Notes: generated from the letters alone by a model not told the origin. A stretch of 64,000 bases of DNA from Gordonibacter sp. An230 (GCF_002159915.1 NZ_NFJP01000021.1:1-64000); one strand, 5' to 3'; shown: positions 1-8,990, counted from the stretch's first letter. Numbers and translations are program-made.

Positions 1-4
1 GCGG

Positions 5-23
5 AGATGTGTATAAGAGACAG
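5..23 (+). other. Tn5/Nextera mosaic-end adapter remnant
   Basis: The bases read AGATGTGTATAAGAGACAG, the 19-base Tn5 mosaic end used in Nextera libraries. It sits within four bases of the window start. The three bases before it (CGG) also match the end of the Nextera read-2 adapter. This is sequencing residue and not genomic sequence, so the true genome sequence starts after position 23. Confidence 0.95.
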
Positions 24-177
24 GGGGGACGGGGTCTTTCGTTCCACGTCATCAGCTCCGAAGGGAAGCGGGGGCCGTCGTCCGTTCTCGGGCGGGCCTT
101 TCCCCCGGTGCGGGTTCCTTTGAAAGCGCATATATGATACTATCGGTGTAGCAATAATGAGGAGAAAGGGCTTTTCG

Positions 178-1905
178 ATGGTCGATCGCGCTCTGTTCGC
201 GCTCGAGGGCGTTCGCGCGGTGCTCGCGGCGCTGCTGGGGCTCGCGATTGCGCGCGCATTGCTCGCGGTGGGCCAGGCATGGACGCTTGCGAGCGCGGTC
301 GTGGGCCTGTGGGCGGGTGAGCCGCTCGTCGACCAGGCGACGTTCGTCGCCTTGTTCCTCTTGTGCTTCGTAGGCGGGCAGGGGGTGCGCTGCGCCCAAG
401 ACGCCCTCCTTGCCCGCTACGCTCGAAAGCGCGTCGAGGATCTGCGGGACGGCCTTCTGGGGACGGTGTTCGAACAGGGTTCGCGGCTCGTGCAGAAGGA
501 GGGCACCGGCAGCATCGCCGCGCTCGTGCTGGAGGGCGTCGACCAAGTGGAGACGTACTTGCGCCTCATCCTGCCGAAGACCGTGTGCGTGGCGGTCGTG
601 CCGTTCGTCGTGCTCGTGTGCGTGTTCCCCGTCGATTGGGTGTCGGGCATCATCATGCTCGTGATGTATCCGGTCATCGTGTTCTACATGGGGCTCATCG
701 GCTCGACGGCCAAAGCGGCGGCATCGCGGCAGCACGAGGAGTACCAACGGCTGTCCAACCACTTCATCGACTCGATACGCGGCATCGACACGCTCAAGCT
801 GCTCGGCCGGGGCAAGGCCCACGGAGAGCGCATCTTCGAGGTGAGCGAGCGGTTCCGAGAGGCAACGGTGAGGACGCTGCGCATCGCAACGCTTTCCGGC
901 TCGGTGCTCGACCTCATCTCCACGCTGTCGCTGGCCGCTGTGGCCATCATGCTGGGCTTCCGCCTGGTGGACGACTCGATATCCTTTTTCCCGGCGCTGT
1001 TCGTGCTCGTGCTCGTGCCCGAGTACTTCAAGCCCATCCGCGAGTTTGCGAGCGACTACCATGCGTCGCTGGACGGAAAGAACGCGCTCGCCTCCATCCA
1101 GGCGATCATCGCGTCGGCGCCGTCCGGCGAAAGCGGGCGCGTCTCGCGCGATGTTCCCGCATGGGGCGAGGACGCCGTCCTCGAGCTCGACGGCATCGGT
1201 TTCTCGTATCCCGAGCATGAGGCCCTGTCGGGCGTCTCGTTCGCCGTGCGGGGATTCGCGCGCATCGGCGTGATCGGTGCGAGCGGGTCGGGAAAGAGCA
1301 CGCTCGTGAACCTGCTCGGCGGCTTCTCCGCGCCGAGCGCGGGCACGCTGCGTGCGGCGGGGTGCGAGCTCGGGGATCTGCGCGATCCCTCATGGCAGCG
1401 CCAAGTGCTCTACATCCCACAGGACCCCTACCTGTTCCACGGCACCCTGAGGGAGAACATCGTGTTCTACCGTCCGGATGCCGACGACGAGGACGTTGAC
1501 AGGGCGGTGCGGGTCGTGGGGCTGGAGGAGCTCGTGTCCGAATTGCCCGAGGGCCTAAAGACGCTCGTGGGCGAAGGCGCCCGCGCGCTGTCGGGCGGTG
1601 AGAAGCAGCGCATCGCGTTGGCACGCGCGCTGCTCGACCGTTCGCGGCGGATCCTCCTGTTCGACGAGCCCACGGCCCATCTCGACATCGAGACCGAATT
1701 GGAGCTGAAGGAGCGCATGCTGCCGCTCATGGAGGGCCGCCTCGTGTTCTTCGCCACGCATCGGATGCACTGGGTGCACGATATGGACGCAGTGGTGGTC
1801 ATGGAGGGCGGGCGCGCTGTGGAGTTCGGGACGCCGTCCGATCTTGCTGCCCGTGGCGGCGCTTTCGCGCGCTTGGCTGCGCAGGCGGAAGGAGGTTCCC
1901 GATGA
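178..1905 (+). CDS. cydD: Heterodimeric ABC exporter subunit CydD (thiol export, cytochrome bd assembly)
   Basis: This is a 575-residue fused membrane and ATPase ABC half-transporter. The N-terminal half holds about six hydrophobic segments. The ATPase half shows Walker A GASGSGKST, signature LSGGEKQRIALARALL and Walker B ILLFDEPTAHLD. The next gene is a second half-transporter joined by an ATGA stop/start overlap, which is the CydD-CydC arrangement; the known role is export of cysteine or glutathione, needed to assemble cytochrome bd oxidase. An earlier in-frame ATG lies at 157, but the purine-rich AGGAGAAAGGG sits between the two ATGs and favours 178. cydAB is not visible because the contig starts just upstream. 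The CydD/CydC naming is by order and family resemblance. Confidence 0.87.
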   Translation: MVDRALFALEGVRAVLAALLGLAIARALLAVGQAWTLASAVVGLWAGEPLVDQATFVALFLLCFVGGQGVRCAQDALLARYARKRVEDLRDGLLGTVFEQGSRLVQKEGTGSIAALVLEGVDQVETYLRLILPKTVCVAVVPFVVLVCVFPVDWVSGIIMLVMYPVIVFYMGLIGSTAKAAASRQHEEYQRLSNHFIDSIRGIDTLKLLGRGKAHGERIFEVSERFREATVRTLRIATLSGSVLDLISTLSLAAVAIMLGFRLVDDSISFFPALFVLVLVPEYFKPIREFASDYHASLDGKNALASIQAIIASAPSGESGRVSRDVPAWGEDAVLELDGIGFSYPEHEALSGVSFAVRGFARIGVIGASGSGKSTLVNLLGGFSAPSAGTLRAAGCELGDLRDPSWQRQVLYIPQDPYLFHGTLRENIVFYRPDADDEDVDRAVRVVGLEELVSELPEGLKTLVGEGARALSGGEKQRIALARALLDRSRRILLFDEPTAHLDIETELELKERMLPLMEGRLVFFATHRMHWVHDMDAVVVMEGGRAVEFGTPSDLAARGGAFARLAAQAEGGSR

Positions 1906-3653
1906 GCCGCAAAGAGGGCTTGGCGGCCGCGCTGCGCCGCGACACCTGGGTGAGGCCGTTCTTCTTCCGATACCGCAAGGCGCTCGCGTTGGCGCTCCTG
2001 CTGGGACTGCTGACCTTCGGATTCGCCTCGGCGCTGATGGTGACTTCGGGATACCTCGTGAGCGCGTCGGCCGTGGTCGAGACCGTCCTGTTCCTGCACC
2101 TGCCGCTCATCTTTGTGCGCATCTTCGGCGTGGGAAAGCCCATCCTGCAGTATCTCGAACGTTTGACCAGCCATGACTGGGTTCTCCGCATGACGAGCGG
2201 CCTCAGGCTCAAACTGTACGGCGCCCTCGAGCGCGATGCGGTGTTCTTCCGCGCCACGCATCGCACGGGCGACGCGCTGGGACTGCTCGCCGAGGACATC
2301 GGCCATATCCAGAACCTGTATCTGCGCACCGTGTTCCCCACGGTGGTGGCATGGCTGCTCTACATTGCGCTTGTCGCGTGCCTGGGCTGGTTTTCGCTCT
2401 GGCTGGCGCTGGCGATGCTGCTCGTGCTGGGCGTGGCGGTGTTCCTCGTGCCGCTCGTGTCGGTGCTCGCCAACGCTGCGCGGCAAGCCCGCTGCAAGCA
2501 GATGAAGAACGAGCTGTACGCCGAGCTGGCCGACAACGTGCTGGGCGTGTCGGACTGGGTGTTCGCGGGCCGCGGCGACGAGTACCTTGAGCGCCACAAG
2601 GGGCGCGAGCGGGAGATGCGCTCGATCCAAGAGCGCATGGAGCGCTTCGGACGCCGCCGCGACCTTGTGCTGCAGGCCCTGTTCGGCGTGTGCGCGGTGC
2701 TGCTGCTCGTGTGGGCGGGCGGGCGTTTCGGGCCGGAGGGGGGAGATGCCGCCAACTGGATCGCCGCTTTCGTGATGGGCTTCTTCCCGCTCGTGGACGC
2801 GTTCGCGCCGTTGTCTTCGGCAGCGGTGGAGGCCGGTGCCTACCGCGACTCCATCGAGCGCCTGAACGACCTGCCGGCGCCTGCGGAGGACGCTTCGTCG
2901 GCGGTCGAGCCGCGCGCGCCCCTCGACGTGCGCGTCGAGCATGCGGCGTACCGGTACCCCGGTTCCGGGCGCGATGTGCTCGTAGACATGAGCCTGACGA
3001 TCCCCCAGGGCCAGCGCGTCGCCGTGCTTGGCCGCAGCGGCGCGGGAAAGAGCACGCTCGCATCGCTTGTGCGCGGCGATGTGCGCCCGGATTCCGGCAT
3101 CGTGACGCTCGGCGGCGCGCCGACCGCCGAGCTCGGGGACGGGGCGGCGAGGTGGATCGGGGTGATCCAGCAGCGCACGTACCTGTTCAACATGACGCTC
3201 CGCGACAACCTTCGCATCGGTCGCGAGGACGCCTCGGACGAGGAGGTGTGGAACGCGCTCGACAAGGTGGGGCTGAGGCCGTTGGTCGAACGTCTTCCGG
3301 ATGGCCTCGACACGATGGTGGACGAAGCGGGCCTGCGCTTCTCGGGCGGCGAGCGGCATCGTGTCGCGCTCGCGCGCGTGCTGCTGCAGGACGTCCCCGT
3401 GGTCGTCCTCGACGAGCCCACGGTGGGCCTCGACCCCCTCACCGAGCGCGCGTTGCTCGACACCCTGTTCGAGGCGTTGGACGGCAAGACGGTGATCATG
3501 ATCACCCATCATCTGGCGGGAGTGGGCTCCATGGACCGGGTCGTGTTCGTGGAGGGCGGCCGCATCGCGCTGGACGGCTCGCCGGAGGAGCTTGAGCGCA
3601 CGAGCGAGCGCTATCGCCGCCTGCTCGCCTTCGACCGGGGCGAGTCGGGGTAG
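1902..3653 (+). CDS. cydC: Heterodimeric ABC exporter subunit CydC
   Basis: This 583-residue membrane and ATPase ABC half-transporter is the partner of CydD. Its start overlaps the cydD stop as ATGA, so the two are translationally coupled. The ATPase half has Walker A GRSGAGKST, signature FSGGERHRVALARVLL, and Walker B VVVLDEPTVGLD. The membrane half starts near residue 20 and has the long hydrophobic helices expected of the family. It probably works in the cytoplasmic membrane to move thiols outward and so support respiratory oxidase maturation. No clear terminator follows before the next gene. Confidence 0.87.
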   Translation: MSRKEGLAAALRRDTWVRPFFFRYRKALALALLLGLLTFGFASALMVTSGYLVSASAVVETVLFLHLPLIFVRIFGVGKPILQYLERLTSHDWVLRMTSGLRLKLYGALERDAVFFRATHRTGDALGLLAEDIGHIQNLYLRTVFPTVVAWLLYIALVACLGWFSLWLALAMLLVLGVAVFLVPLVSVLANAARQARCKQMKNELYAELADNVLGVSDWVFAGRGDEYLERHKGREREMRSIQERMERFGRRRDLVLQALFGVCAVLLLVWAGGRFGPEGGDAANWIAAFVMGFFPLVDAFAPLSSAAVEAGAYRDSIERLNDLPAPAEDASSAVEPRAPLDVRVEHAAYRYPGSGRDVLVDMSLTIPQGQRVAVLGRSGAGKSTLASLVRGDVRPDSGIVTLGGAPTAELGDGAARWIGVIQQRTYLFNMTLRDNLRIGREDASDEEVWNALDKVGLRPLVERLPDGLDTMVDEAGLRFSGGERHRVALARVLLQDVPVVVLDEPTVGLDPLTERALLDTLFEALDGKTVIMITHHLAGVGSMDRVVFVEGGRIALDGSPEELERTSERYRRLLAFDRGESG

Positions 3654-3800
3654 CGTAGCGGGCTGGGAACCGCCGCTGTCGGACGGTCGCGAAAGCGCGC
3701 TGGCGGCAGGGAGGTTCGGTGTTTTTCGCGCTTTCGCGCAATGCGGAAGCGTACGTTCGCTATCCTGATCGTCCACGGTTTTCGTCGCGAGAGGCCCCTC

Positions 3801-4859
3801 ATGAAGATCAGCCATGCCATCCTGCACGTCTTCGACTTCGTGTCGTGCGTGAACGTGTATTCGGGCGAGGAGCTCGACCTGTCCGCCAAAAGCGTCAAGC
3901 GCTTCGTTCTGGGCCATGCGAGGCGAGTGCTCGGCAGCATCGACGCCAAGCGCGGCGAGTTCGCCGAGGACAGCCTGTTCGCGGGCGAGTTGCGCGCTTA
4001 TTTCCGCGGAGGGCGCGACTTCGTGGAGCTTTCCGCCCAGATCGCCGAGTATTTGGCCGGAGAGTTGGGGCATGCAGACAAGCCCGTGTCGACCGATCTG
4101 CTCGTGGTGGACTTCGAGGACGACCCCGACAGCACGGTGCGCCCCCTGACCGACGAGGAGGCCGATGCCGCTTACGAGGCGCGCGGCAAGCGGTACTTCG
4201 CTCTCATGCTTCTGGAGAGCCGGCAAGCTTACATGCACGAGGTGGGCGAAAGCGATTGCGGCGGCGCATGCGTGGGGGTGGCCCGGCACCACGCCATCCT
4301 GCCGAGCCCTTCCCAGAAGATCGCTTCGTTCGCGGTTGTGGACGCGGGATCGCTTGCGGTGTCGTTTTGCGACAAGCCGCGCTCCATCGCGGGCGAGGAG
4401 CGCTGGCTCATTCCCGACGGTCTGCTCCAATGCTCGACCGAGGCGTCCGGCAAGGAGGTGTTCGACCGGGTGGCGCGCATCGTCGAGGAGGTTGCCGAGG
4501 AGTACGGGGCGAACGCGGCCGTTGCGCTTTCGAAGGCGAAGGCGTACGTGAGCGAAGCCGCAGAGGCCTCCGAGGAGCTGGCTCCGTGGGATCTCGGCGA
4601 GGAGGTGTTCGAAGACGAGCCTTTGCAGCGCCGGTTCGAAGAGGCGCTCGCCAACGAGGCCGTGCCCGAGCGCGTGGTGGTGGAGCGCGCCGTCGCCAAG
4701 CGCGTGGCGAAAAGCCACAAGATCCGCACCGACACCGGCATCGAGGTGACATTTCCGGCCGAGCTCGGGGAGAACCCCGACTTCATCGAATTCTCAAGCG
4801 CCCCGAACGGTCTCATCAGCATCGAGCTCAAGAACATCGGCCATATCGAGAACCGCTGA
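3801..4859 (+). CDS. Nucleoid-associated protein, NdpA/YejK (37-kDa) family
   Basis: This 352-residue soluble protein opens with a stretch (MKISHAILHVFDF) typical of the NdpA/YejK nucleoid-associated family, and its length is close to the usual 335-350. The family is found on the nucleoid in E. coli; its biochemical role is poorly known. The start at 3801 is chosen over an in-frame ATG at 3741 because GAGAGG lies six bases upstream and the family alignment begins there. The end of the protein is basic and ends in ENR. It stands alone between cydDC and ettA, with a modest hairpin after it. Confidence 0.8.
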   Translation: MKISHAILHVFDFVSCVNVYSGEELDLSAKSVKRFVLGHARRVLGSIDAKRGEFAEDSLFAGELRAYFRGGRDFVELSAQIAEYLAGELGHADKPVSTDLLVVDFEDDPDSTVRPLTDEEADAAYEARGKRYFALMLLESRQAYMHEVGESDCGGACVGVARHHAILPSPSQKIASFAVVDAGSLAVSFCDKPRSIAGEERWLIPDGLLQCSTEASGKEVFDRVARIVEEVAEEYGANAAVALSKAKAYVSEAAEASEELAPWDLGEEVFEDEPLQRRFEEALANEAVPERVVVERAVAKRVAKSHKIRTDTGIEVTFPAELGENPDFIEFSSAPNGLISIELKNIGHIENR

Positions 4860-4892
4860 GCGGACGGCGGGGCGTGCTCGACGGACTCGGGG

Positions 4893-4920
4893 CGAGCCGT
4901 ACGAGGCTCGTGCGCCTTTT
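4893..4920 (+). terminator. Possible rho-independent terminator after the ndpA-like gene
   Basis: CGAGCC and GGCTCG form a six-base-pair stem around a six-base loop. A short TTTT tract follows six bases later. The stem is short and the T tract is offset, so this is a weak terminator at best. Confidence 0.4.
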
Positions 4921-5150
4921 GCCGTCCGCGCGTCCGCATCGGCGGGCCATCGAAGTCGAAACGGGCGAACGAGACGGCGGGCCGTCTCAAGCGCTCGTCG
5001 AGGGCCTTGCGAAGCGGGCGCGACGATTTGACGAGAAACCGGGCTATGTGCGAAGGACGTGCTGCGCTTCCTGGTAAAATATGAAACCGTCTGTTTTGGG
5101 TCTCGTGCGGCCGTGCTCGAACGGGATCGGCCGCGGCAAGAAGGAGCATC

Positions 5151-6830
5151 ATGCCAGAGTTCATCTACCAAATGCACCAGGCGCGCAAGGCGCACGGCGA
5201 CAAGGTCATCCTCGACGACGCGACGCTGTCGTTCTATCCCGGCGCGAAGATCGGCGTCGTAGGCCCCAACGGCATGGGGAAGTCCACCCTGCTCAAGATC
5301 ATGGCGGGCCTTGAAGAGGTGTCCAACGGCGAGGCGCGCCTCACGCCCGGCTTCTCGGTGGGCATCCTTTTGCAGGAGCCGCCGCTTGACGAGGACAAGA
5401 CCGTCATCGAGAACATCGAGCGGGCGTTCGGCGACGTGCTGGCCAAGATCGACCGGTTCAACAAGATCGGCGAGGAGATGGCCGACCCGGACGCGGACTA
5501 CGACGCGCTCATGGCCGAGATGGGCGAGCTGCAAGATGCCATCGACGCCGCGAACGGATGGGACTTGGACAGCCAGCTCTCCCAGGCGATGGACGCGCTG
5601 CAATGTCCCGACCCCGATGCGCCGGTGAGCGTGCTCTCCGGCGGCGAGCGGCGGCGCGTGGCGCTGTGCAAGCTGCTGCTGGAAGCGCCCGACCTGCTGC
5701 TTCTCGACGAGCCGACGAACCATCTCGATGCCGAGAGCGTGCTGTGGCTCGAGCAGTTCCTGCGCCGCTACGAGGGCGCGGTGCTGGCCGTCACGCACGA
5801 CCGCTACTTCCTCGACAACGTGGCCGAATGGATCTGCGAGGTTGACCGCGGAAGCCTCTACCCTTACAAGGGCAACTACTCCACCTACCTTGAGACGAAG
5901 GCCGCGCGCCTCGAGGCCCAGGGCCAGCGCGAGGCGAAGCTCGCCAAGCGCCTGCGCTCGGAGCTCGAGTGGGTGCGCAGCTCTCCGAAGGCGCGCCAGG
6001 CCAAGAGCAAGGCGCGCATCGAGCGCTTCGAGCAGATGGCCGCCGAGGCGCGCTCGTTCGAGAAGACGAGCGTGTCCGACATCCAGATACCGGTGCCGCC
6101 GCGCTTGGGCGCGAAGGTGATCGAGGCGCGCAACCTGCGCAAATGCTTCGGTGATCGCGTGTTGATCGACAGCTTGTCCTTCACGCTGCCCCAAGGCGGC
6201 ATCGTAGGCGTGATCGGCCCGAACGGCGTGGGCAAGACCACGCTGTTCAAGGCGATCGTGGGGTTGGAGGAGCTGTCGGGCGGCGAGCTTTCGATGGGCG
6301 AGACGGTGAAGGTGTCCTATGTGGACCAGAACCGCGCCGGCATCGATCCGAAGAAGAGCGTGTGGGAGGTCGTCTCCGACGGGCTCGACTACATGAAGGT
6401 GGGGGAAAGCGAGATCCCGAGCCGCGCCTACGTGGCGAGCTTTGGCTTCAAGGGCCCCGACCAGCAGAAGCCCGCCGGCGTGCTGTCGGGAGGCGAGCGC
6501 AACCGCCTGAACCTTGCGCTCACGCTCAAGCAGGGCGGGAACCTGCTTCTCCTCGACGAGCCGACGAACGACCTCGACGTCGAAACCCTCGAGAGCCTCG
6601 AGGAGGCGCTTTTGGGCTTTCCGGGCTGCGTCGTGGTGACAAGCCACGACCGGTGGTTCCTCGACCGCATCGCCACGCACATCTTGGCGTGGGAGGGCAC
6701 CGACGAGAACCCCGGCGCTTGGCACTGGTTCGAAGGCAACTTCGAAGACTATCAGAAGAACCGCGTCGAGCGCCTCGGCGAGGAGGCCGCCAAGCCCCAT
6801 CGGATTCATCGCAAGCTTACGCGCGACTAG
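5151..6830 (+). CDS. ettA: Energy-dependent translational throttle protein EttA (ABC-F ATPase)
   Basis: This 559-residue protein has two ABC domains and no membrane segments, the ABC-F plan. Domain 1 has GPNGMGKST, SGGERRRVALCKLL and LLLLDEPTNHLD. Domain 2 has GPNGVGKTT, LSGGERNRLNLALTL and LLLLDEPTNDLD. The N-terminus (MPEFIYQM) and the early GDKVILDD stretch are typical of EttA among ABC-F proteins. EttA is known to bind the ribosomal E site and gate the first rounds of elongation according to the ATP/ADP ratio. AAGGAG precedes the ATG at good spacing, and a TAAAAT hexamer at 5075-5080 could be its -10 box. A strong terminator follows. Confidence 0.92.
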   Translation: MPEFIYQMHQARKAHGDKVILDDATLSFYPGAKIGVVGPNGMGKSTLLKIMAGLEEVSNGEARLTPGFSVGILLQEPPLDEDKTVIENIERAFGDVLAKIDRFNKIGEEMADPDADYDALMAEMGELQDAIDAANGWDLDSQLSQAMDALQCPDPDAPVSVLSGGERRRVALCKLLLEAPDLLLLDEPTNHLDAESVLWLEQFLRRYEGAVLAVTHDRYFLDNVAEWICEVDRGSLYPYKGNYSTYLETKAARLEAQGQREAKLAKRLRSELEWVRSSPKARQAKSKARIERFEQMAAEARSFEKTSVSDIQIPVPPRLGAKVIEARNLRKCFGDRVLIDSLSFTLPQGGIVGVIGPNGVGKTTLFKAIVGLEELSGGELSMGETVKVSYVDQNRAGIDPKKSVWEVVSDGLDYMKVGESEIPSRAYVASFGFKGPDQQKPAGVLSGGERNRLNLALTLKQGGNLLLLDEPTNDLDVETLESLEEALLGFPGCVVVTSHDRWFLDRIATHILAWEGTDENPGAWHWFEGNFEDYQKNRVERLGEEAAKPHRIHRKLTRD

Positions 6831-6840
6831 GCGCGGGACG

Positions 6841-6872
6841 GGCTCCGCAGAGGCTTCTGCGGAGCCTTTTTT
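6841..6872 (+). terminator. Rho-independent terminator of ettA
   Basis: GGCTCCGCAGA and TCTGCGGAGCC form a perfect 11-base-pair stem with a four-base GGCT loop. Six T residues follow directly. It starts 11 bases after the ettA stop codon. Confidence 0.95.
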
Positions 6873-6979
6873 CGGACATGGGGGCAGGTTCGCTATCGGT
6901 GCCCGAAGAGGGACGGATCGGATGTGCTTGCGAACCCTGGGTGCGCTGACATGCGTGCTCTTCGTTCGCCGCGGTGCTT

Positions 6980-7030
6980 ATGCGTTCGCGCAAGCTTCGC
7001 GGTGCTGTCGCTTGATTTATGCGAACGCAT
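6980..7030 (+). promoter_or_regulatory. Paired operator-like palindromes upstream of hipB
   Basis: Two related dyads, ATGCGTTCGCG (6980-6990) and ATGCGAACGCAT (7019-7030), lie just upstream of the hipB-like start. The second is a perfect five-base inverted repeat around AA. HipB-type antitoxins are known to repress their own operon through paired palindromes in this position. Assignment here is by position and symmetry only. Confidence 0.45.
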
Positions 7031-7051
7031 GGATCGAAAGCGAGGCGAACG

Positions 7052-7495
7052 GTGGAACGCATCGGAAGCGCGAGCGCGCTCGGCGCGCTCATCCGCGAGG
7101 AGCGCAGGCGTCGGGGATACACGCAGGTCGAGCTAGCCGGGTTGTGCGGCGTAGGCGTCACCTACCTCTCCCATTTGGAAGGGGGCAAGGAAACCGCCGA
7201 GATTGGCAAGGCCCTCCATGTGGTCGCCATGCTGGGCATCGATCTTTTCGCCAAGATGAGGCTTTGTTCGCCTACGATGCGGCCTATCTGGAATCTTCGC
7301 GCGCCACTCCTCTTTCGCAATCCCTTCCCTTGCGGGTCGGGCCGTTTTCCACAAGGGAGTTCCGGCCCTATTTCGAAAGGTTGCTGGCAGAGGGGTCGGC
7401 CCGGCGCGCGCTCGCTTCCGAGTTGCAGCTGCCCGAGGACGACTAACTGCCGCTTTTGGAGGCGTGCGGACGGGATTGCATCGGCGACGTCGTGA
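7052..7495 (+). CDS. HipB-like XRE-family antitoxin/regulator with out-of-frame C-terminal extension
   Basis: Residues up to about 70 form an XRE helix-turn-helix: ALGALIREERRRRGYTQ, then ELAGLCGVGVTYLSHLEGGKE. This is the usual size and layout of HipB. The domain ends near FAKMR (about 7264). After that the frame runs out of register through sequence that encodes HipA in another frame, so the last ~75 residues are unlikely to be native. The GTG at 7052 was chosen because GAGGCG lies upstream; an in-frame ATG at 7019 overlaps the putative operator. It is followed by a broken hipA and resembles a second relic at 8827. DNA binding may still work although the partner is lost. Confidence 0.65.
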   Translation: MERIGSASALGALIREERRRRGYTQVELAGLCGVGVTYLSHLEGGKETAEIGKALHVVAMLGIDLFAKMRLCSPTMRPIWNLRAPLLFRNPFPCGSGRFPQGSSGPISKGCWQRGRPGARSLPSCSCPRTTNCRFWRRADGIASATS

Positions 7496-8492
7496 TCTCG
7501 TGGGCGGGATCGGACGGCGTTCGAGAGCCCGCTTTCCTCGAGAGCCCGCTTTCTACGAGCTGATCGACGGCGATCGGTTCCGCGCCCTGTTCAGCGGCCT
7601 TCCCTGGATGGCAGAGGAGAACGCGGCATCGCGTCTTTCGCTTGCGGGCACGCAGGGCAAGATCGGTCTGGCGCATGACCCGTGCCGGTCGATGGACGAG
7701 GGCTGGCTGCGTCCGCGCGGCCTTGCGGCCACGACGCATATCCCCAAAACGAGCCATTTGCGGGATATCCCCGAGATAGAGTTCCTTTGCATGAAAGCCG
7801 CCGCCCTTTGCGGGTTGGAGGCGGCGCACGTCGGCTTGATCGATGCGGGAGCCTCCGTCCTCGCGGTTGAGCGATTCGACCGAGAGAGCGTTGCGAAGGA
7901 GGGGGAGCTGCGCGTGAGGCGACTGCATCAGGAAGATCTCGCGCAAGCGCTCGGCGTGACCCCGGCTTCGAAGTACGCGGAGCTGGAGGGAGGGACGGTG
8001 CGCGTCGTCGCGCGCCTCCTCAAAGAGCGCAGCGTCCGGCCTGCGAGGGGCCTCGCCTCGTTCGCCCGCATGCTGTGCTTCGCTTACCTTATCGGGGATT
8101 GCGATGCCCACCCGAAGAACTACGCGGTGCTGTATCCCGATGCAGGTCGCGGCGGGTCGGGGCTTTCCCTCGCGCCCGCGTACGACTTCGCGTGCACGAC
8201 GCGCTATCCTCGGTTCAGCCACGACATGGCCATGGCGCTCGGCGGCGTGCGCGCCATCGACGAGGTGCGGCCCGACACGTTCGGAGTGCTGGCTGGCGAG
8301 CTCGGCATCACGAAGGAGGCGTTGCGGACGCTCGCCCGGCCTCTTGTCGAGCGCGCGTCCGAGGCGATGCGGACCGCTGCCGACGGCGGCTGCGGGCCCG
8401 TTCTCGCGTCGACCCCTTATATCGCAGCCGACCTTGCAGAGGGCATGGTTCCGCGCCGCGCGGTTCTCAAGGCGTTCTGCGACAAGGGCTGA
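7252..8492 (+). pseudogene. HipA-like serine/threonine kinase toxin, inactivated by several lesions
   Basis: HipA sequence is spread over two frames. Frame 1 from 7252 gives DEALFAYDAAYLE, then LPLRVGPFSTREFRPYFERL, the HipA N-terminal domain, and meets a TAA at 7444-7446. After the stop the same frame continues as LPLLEACGRDCIGDVV, so the stop is a nonsense lesion. At 7521-7553 a 17-base unit is tandemly repeated; removing one copy joins frame 1 to frame 3 exactly, giving REPAFYELIDGDRF. Frame 3 then carries ENAASRLSLAGTQGK, the kinase motif GDCDAHPKN and LAPAYDFACT to the stop at 8492. The first ~20 residues of HipA, normally next to hipB, also appear deleted. The kinase domain is present but not expressible as one protein. 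Confidence 0.85.
7521..7553 (+). repeat. 17-bp tandem duplication causing the hipA frameshift
   Basis: TCGAGAGCCCGCTTTCC (7521-7537) is followed at once by the same sequence with 16 of 17 bases matching (7538-7553). The insertion of 17 bases shifts the hipA reading frame by the amount seen. Confidence 0.95.
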
Positions 8493-8620
8493 CGGCTGCC
8501 GACTCCCTCCGCAGGGCTGCTCAGCGCGAGAGGCAAGAGGTGCGACGCGAGCGTCTTGGCAGGTGATGCAGCGGGTCGGCATCGGCTCTGACGATGGGGA
8601 GGTCGAGAGCGGGGCAGCTG

Positions 8621-8659
8621 CGGGCGGCACGAGCGGGCGAGGCGCGCTCGTGCCGCCCG
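8621..8659 (+). terminator. Long hairpin downstream of the hipA remnant
   Basis: CGGGCGGCACGAGCG and CGCTCGTGCCGCCCG pair perfectly over 15 bases with a nine-base loop. Only a pyrimidine run (TCTCTTCC) follows, with no true T tract. It probably ended the hipBA transcript. Confidence 0.6.
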
Positions 8660-8826
8660 TCTCTTCCGACGGCGACGCCGAATGGCGTAGAGTCTTTCTG
8701 TGGCCAAGTGGGGGGAGGAGCGCGTTCGAGCGCGTCCTGCTTGGCTGTGCTCGATCCATGCTTTCGTGCAAGGTGCTTTCAAAAACTTGGTTTACGTGAT
8801 CGCATGGATCGGGCACGAGGTAGGCG

Positions 8827-8990
8827 ATGGGGCGCATTGACGATGCTCAAACGATCGGAGGCCTCATTCGTGAAGAGCATGAACAGTAGGGATGCACGCG
8901 GATCGACCAGAATCAGATCGGCCTGCTGCATGCAGTCTCGCCTTTACTTTGGAAAGCTCTTTCGCGGGACGAAGCGGCCTTCCGTCTCGC
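8827..8990 (+). pseudogene. Second, decayed hipB-like XRE gene remnant
   Basis: From ATG 8827 the frame reads MGRIDDAQTIGGLIREEHEQ, then a TAG (8887-8889), then GCTRIDQNQ and drift. It matches the start of the hipB at 7052 (IGSASALGALIREERRRRGYT). The leader is also conserved: TTGGTTTACGTGATCGCATG upstream here against TTGATTTATGCGAACGCATG at the first copy, 21 of 25 bases identical over the aligned leader. No hipA sequence follows. This is a paralogous relic beyond repair. Confidence 0.6.

Noticed and set aside
1467-4718. Very long minus-strand open frame over cydD, cydC and the ndpA-like gene
   Set aside because: It mirrors real plus-strand genes with strong motifs; its composition (His/Arg rich, no motifs) is typical of antisense frames in high-GC DNA.
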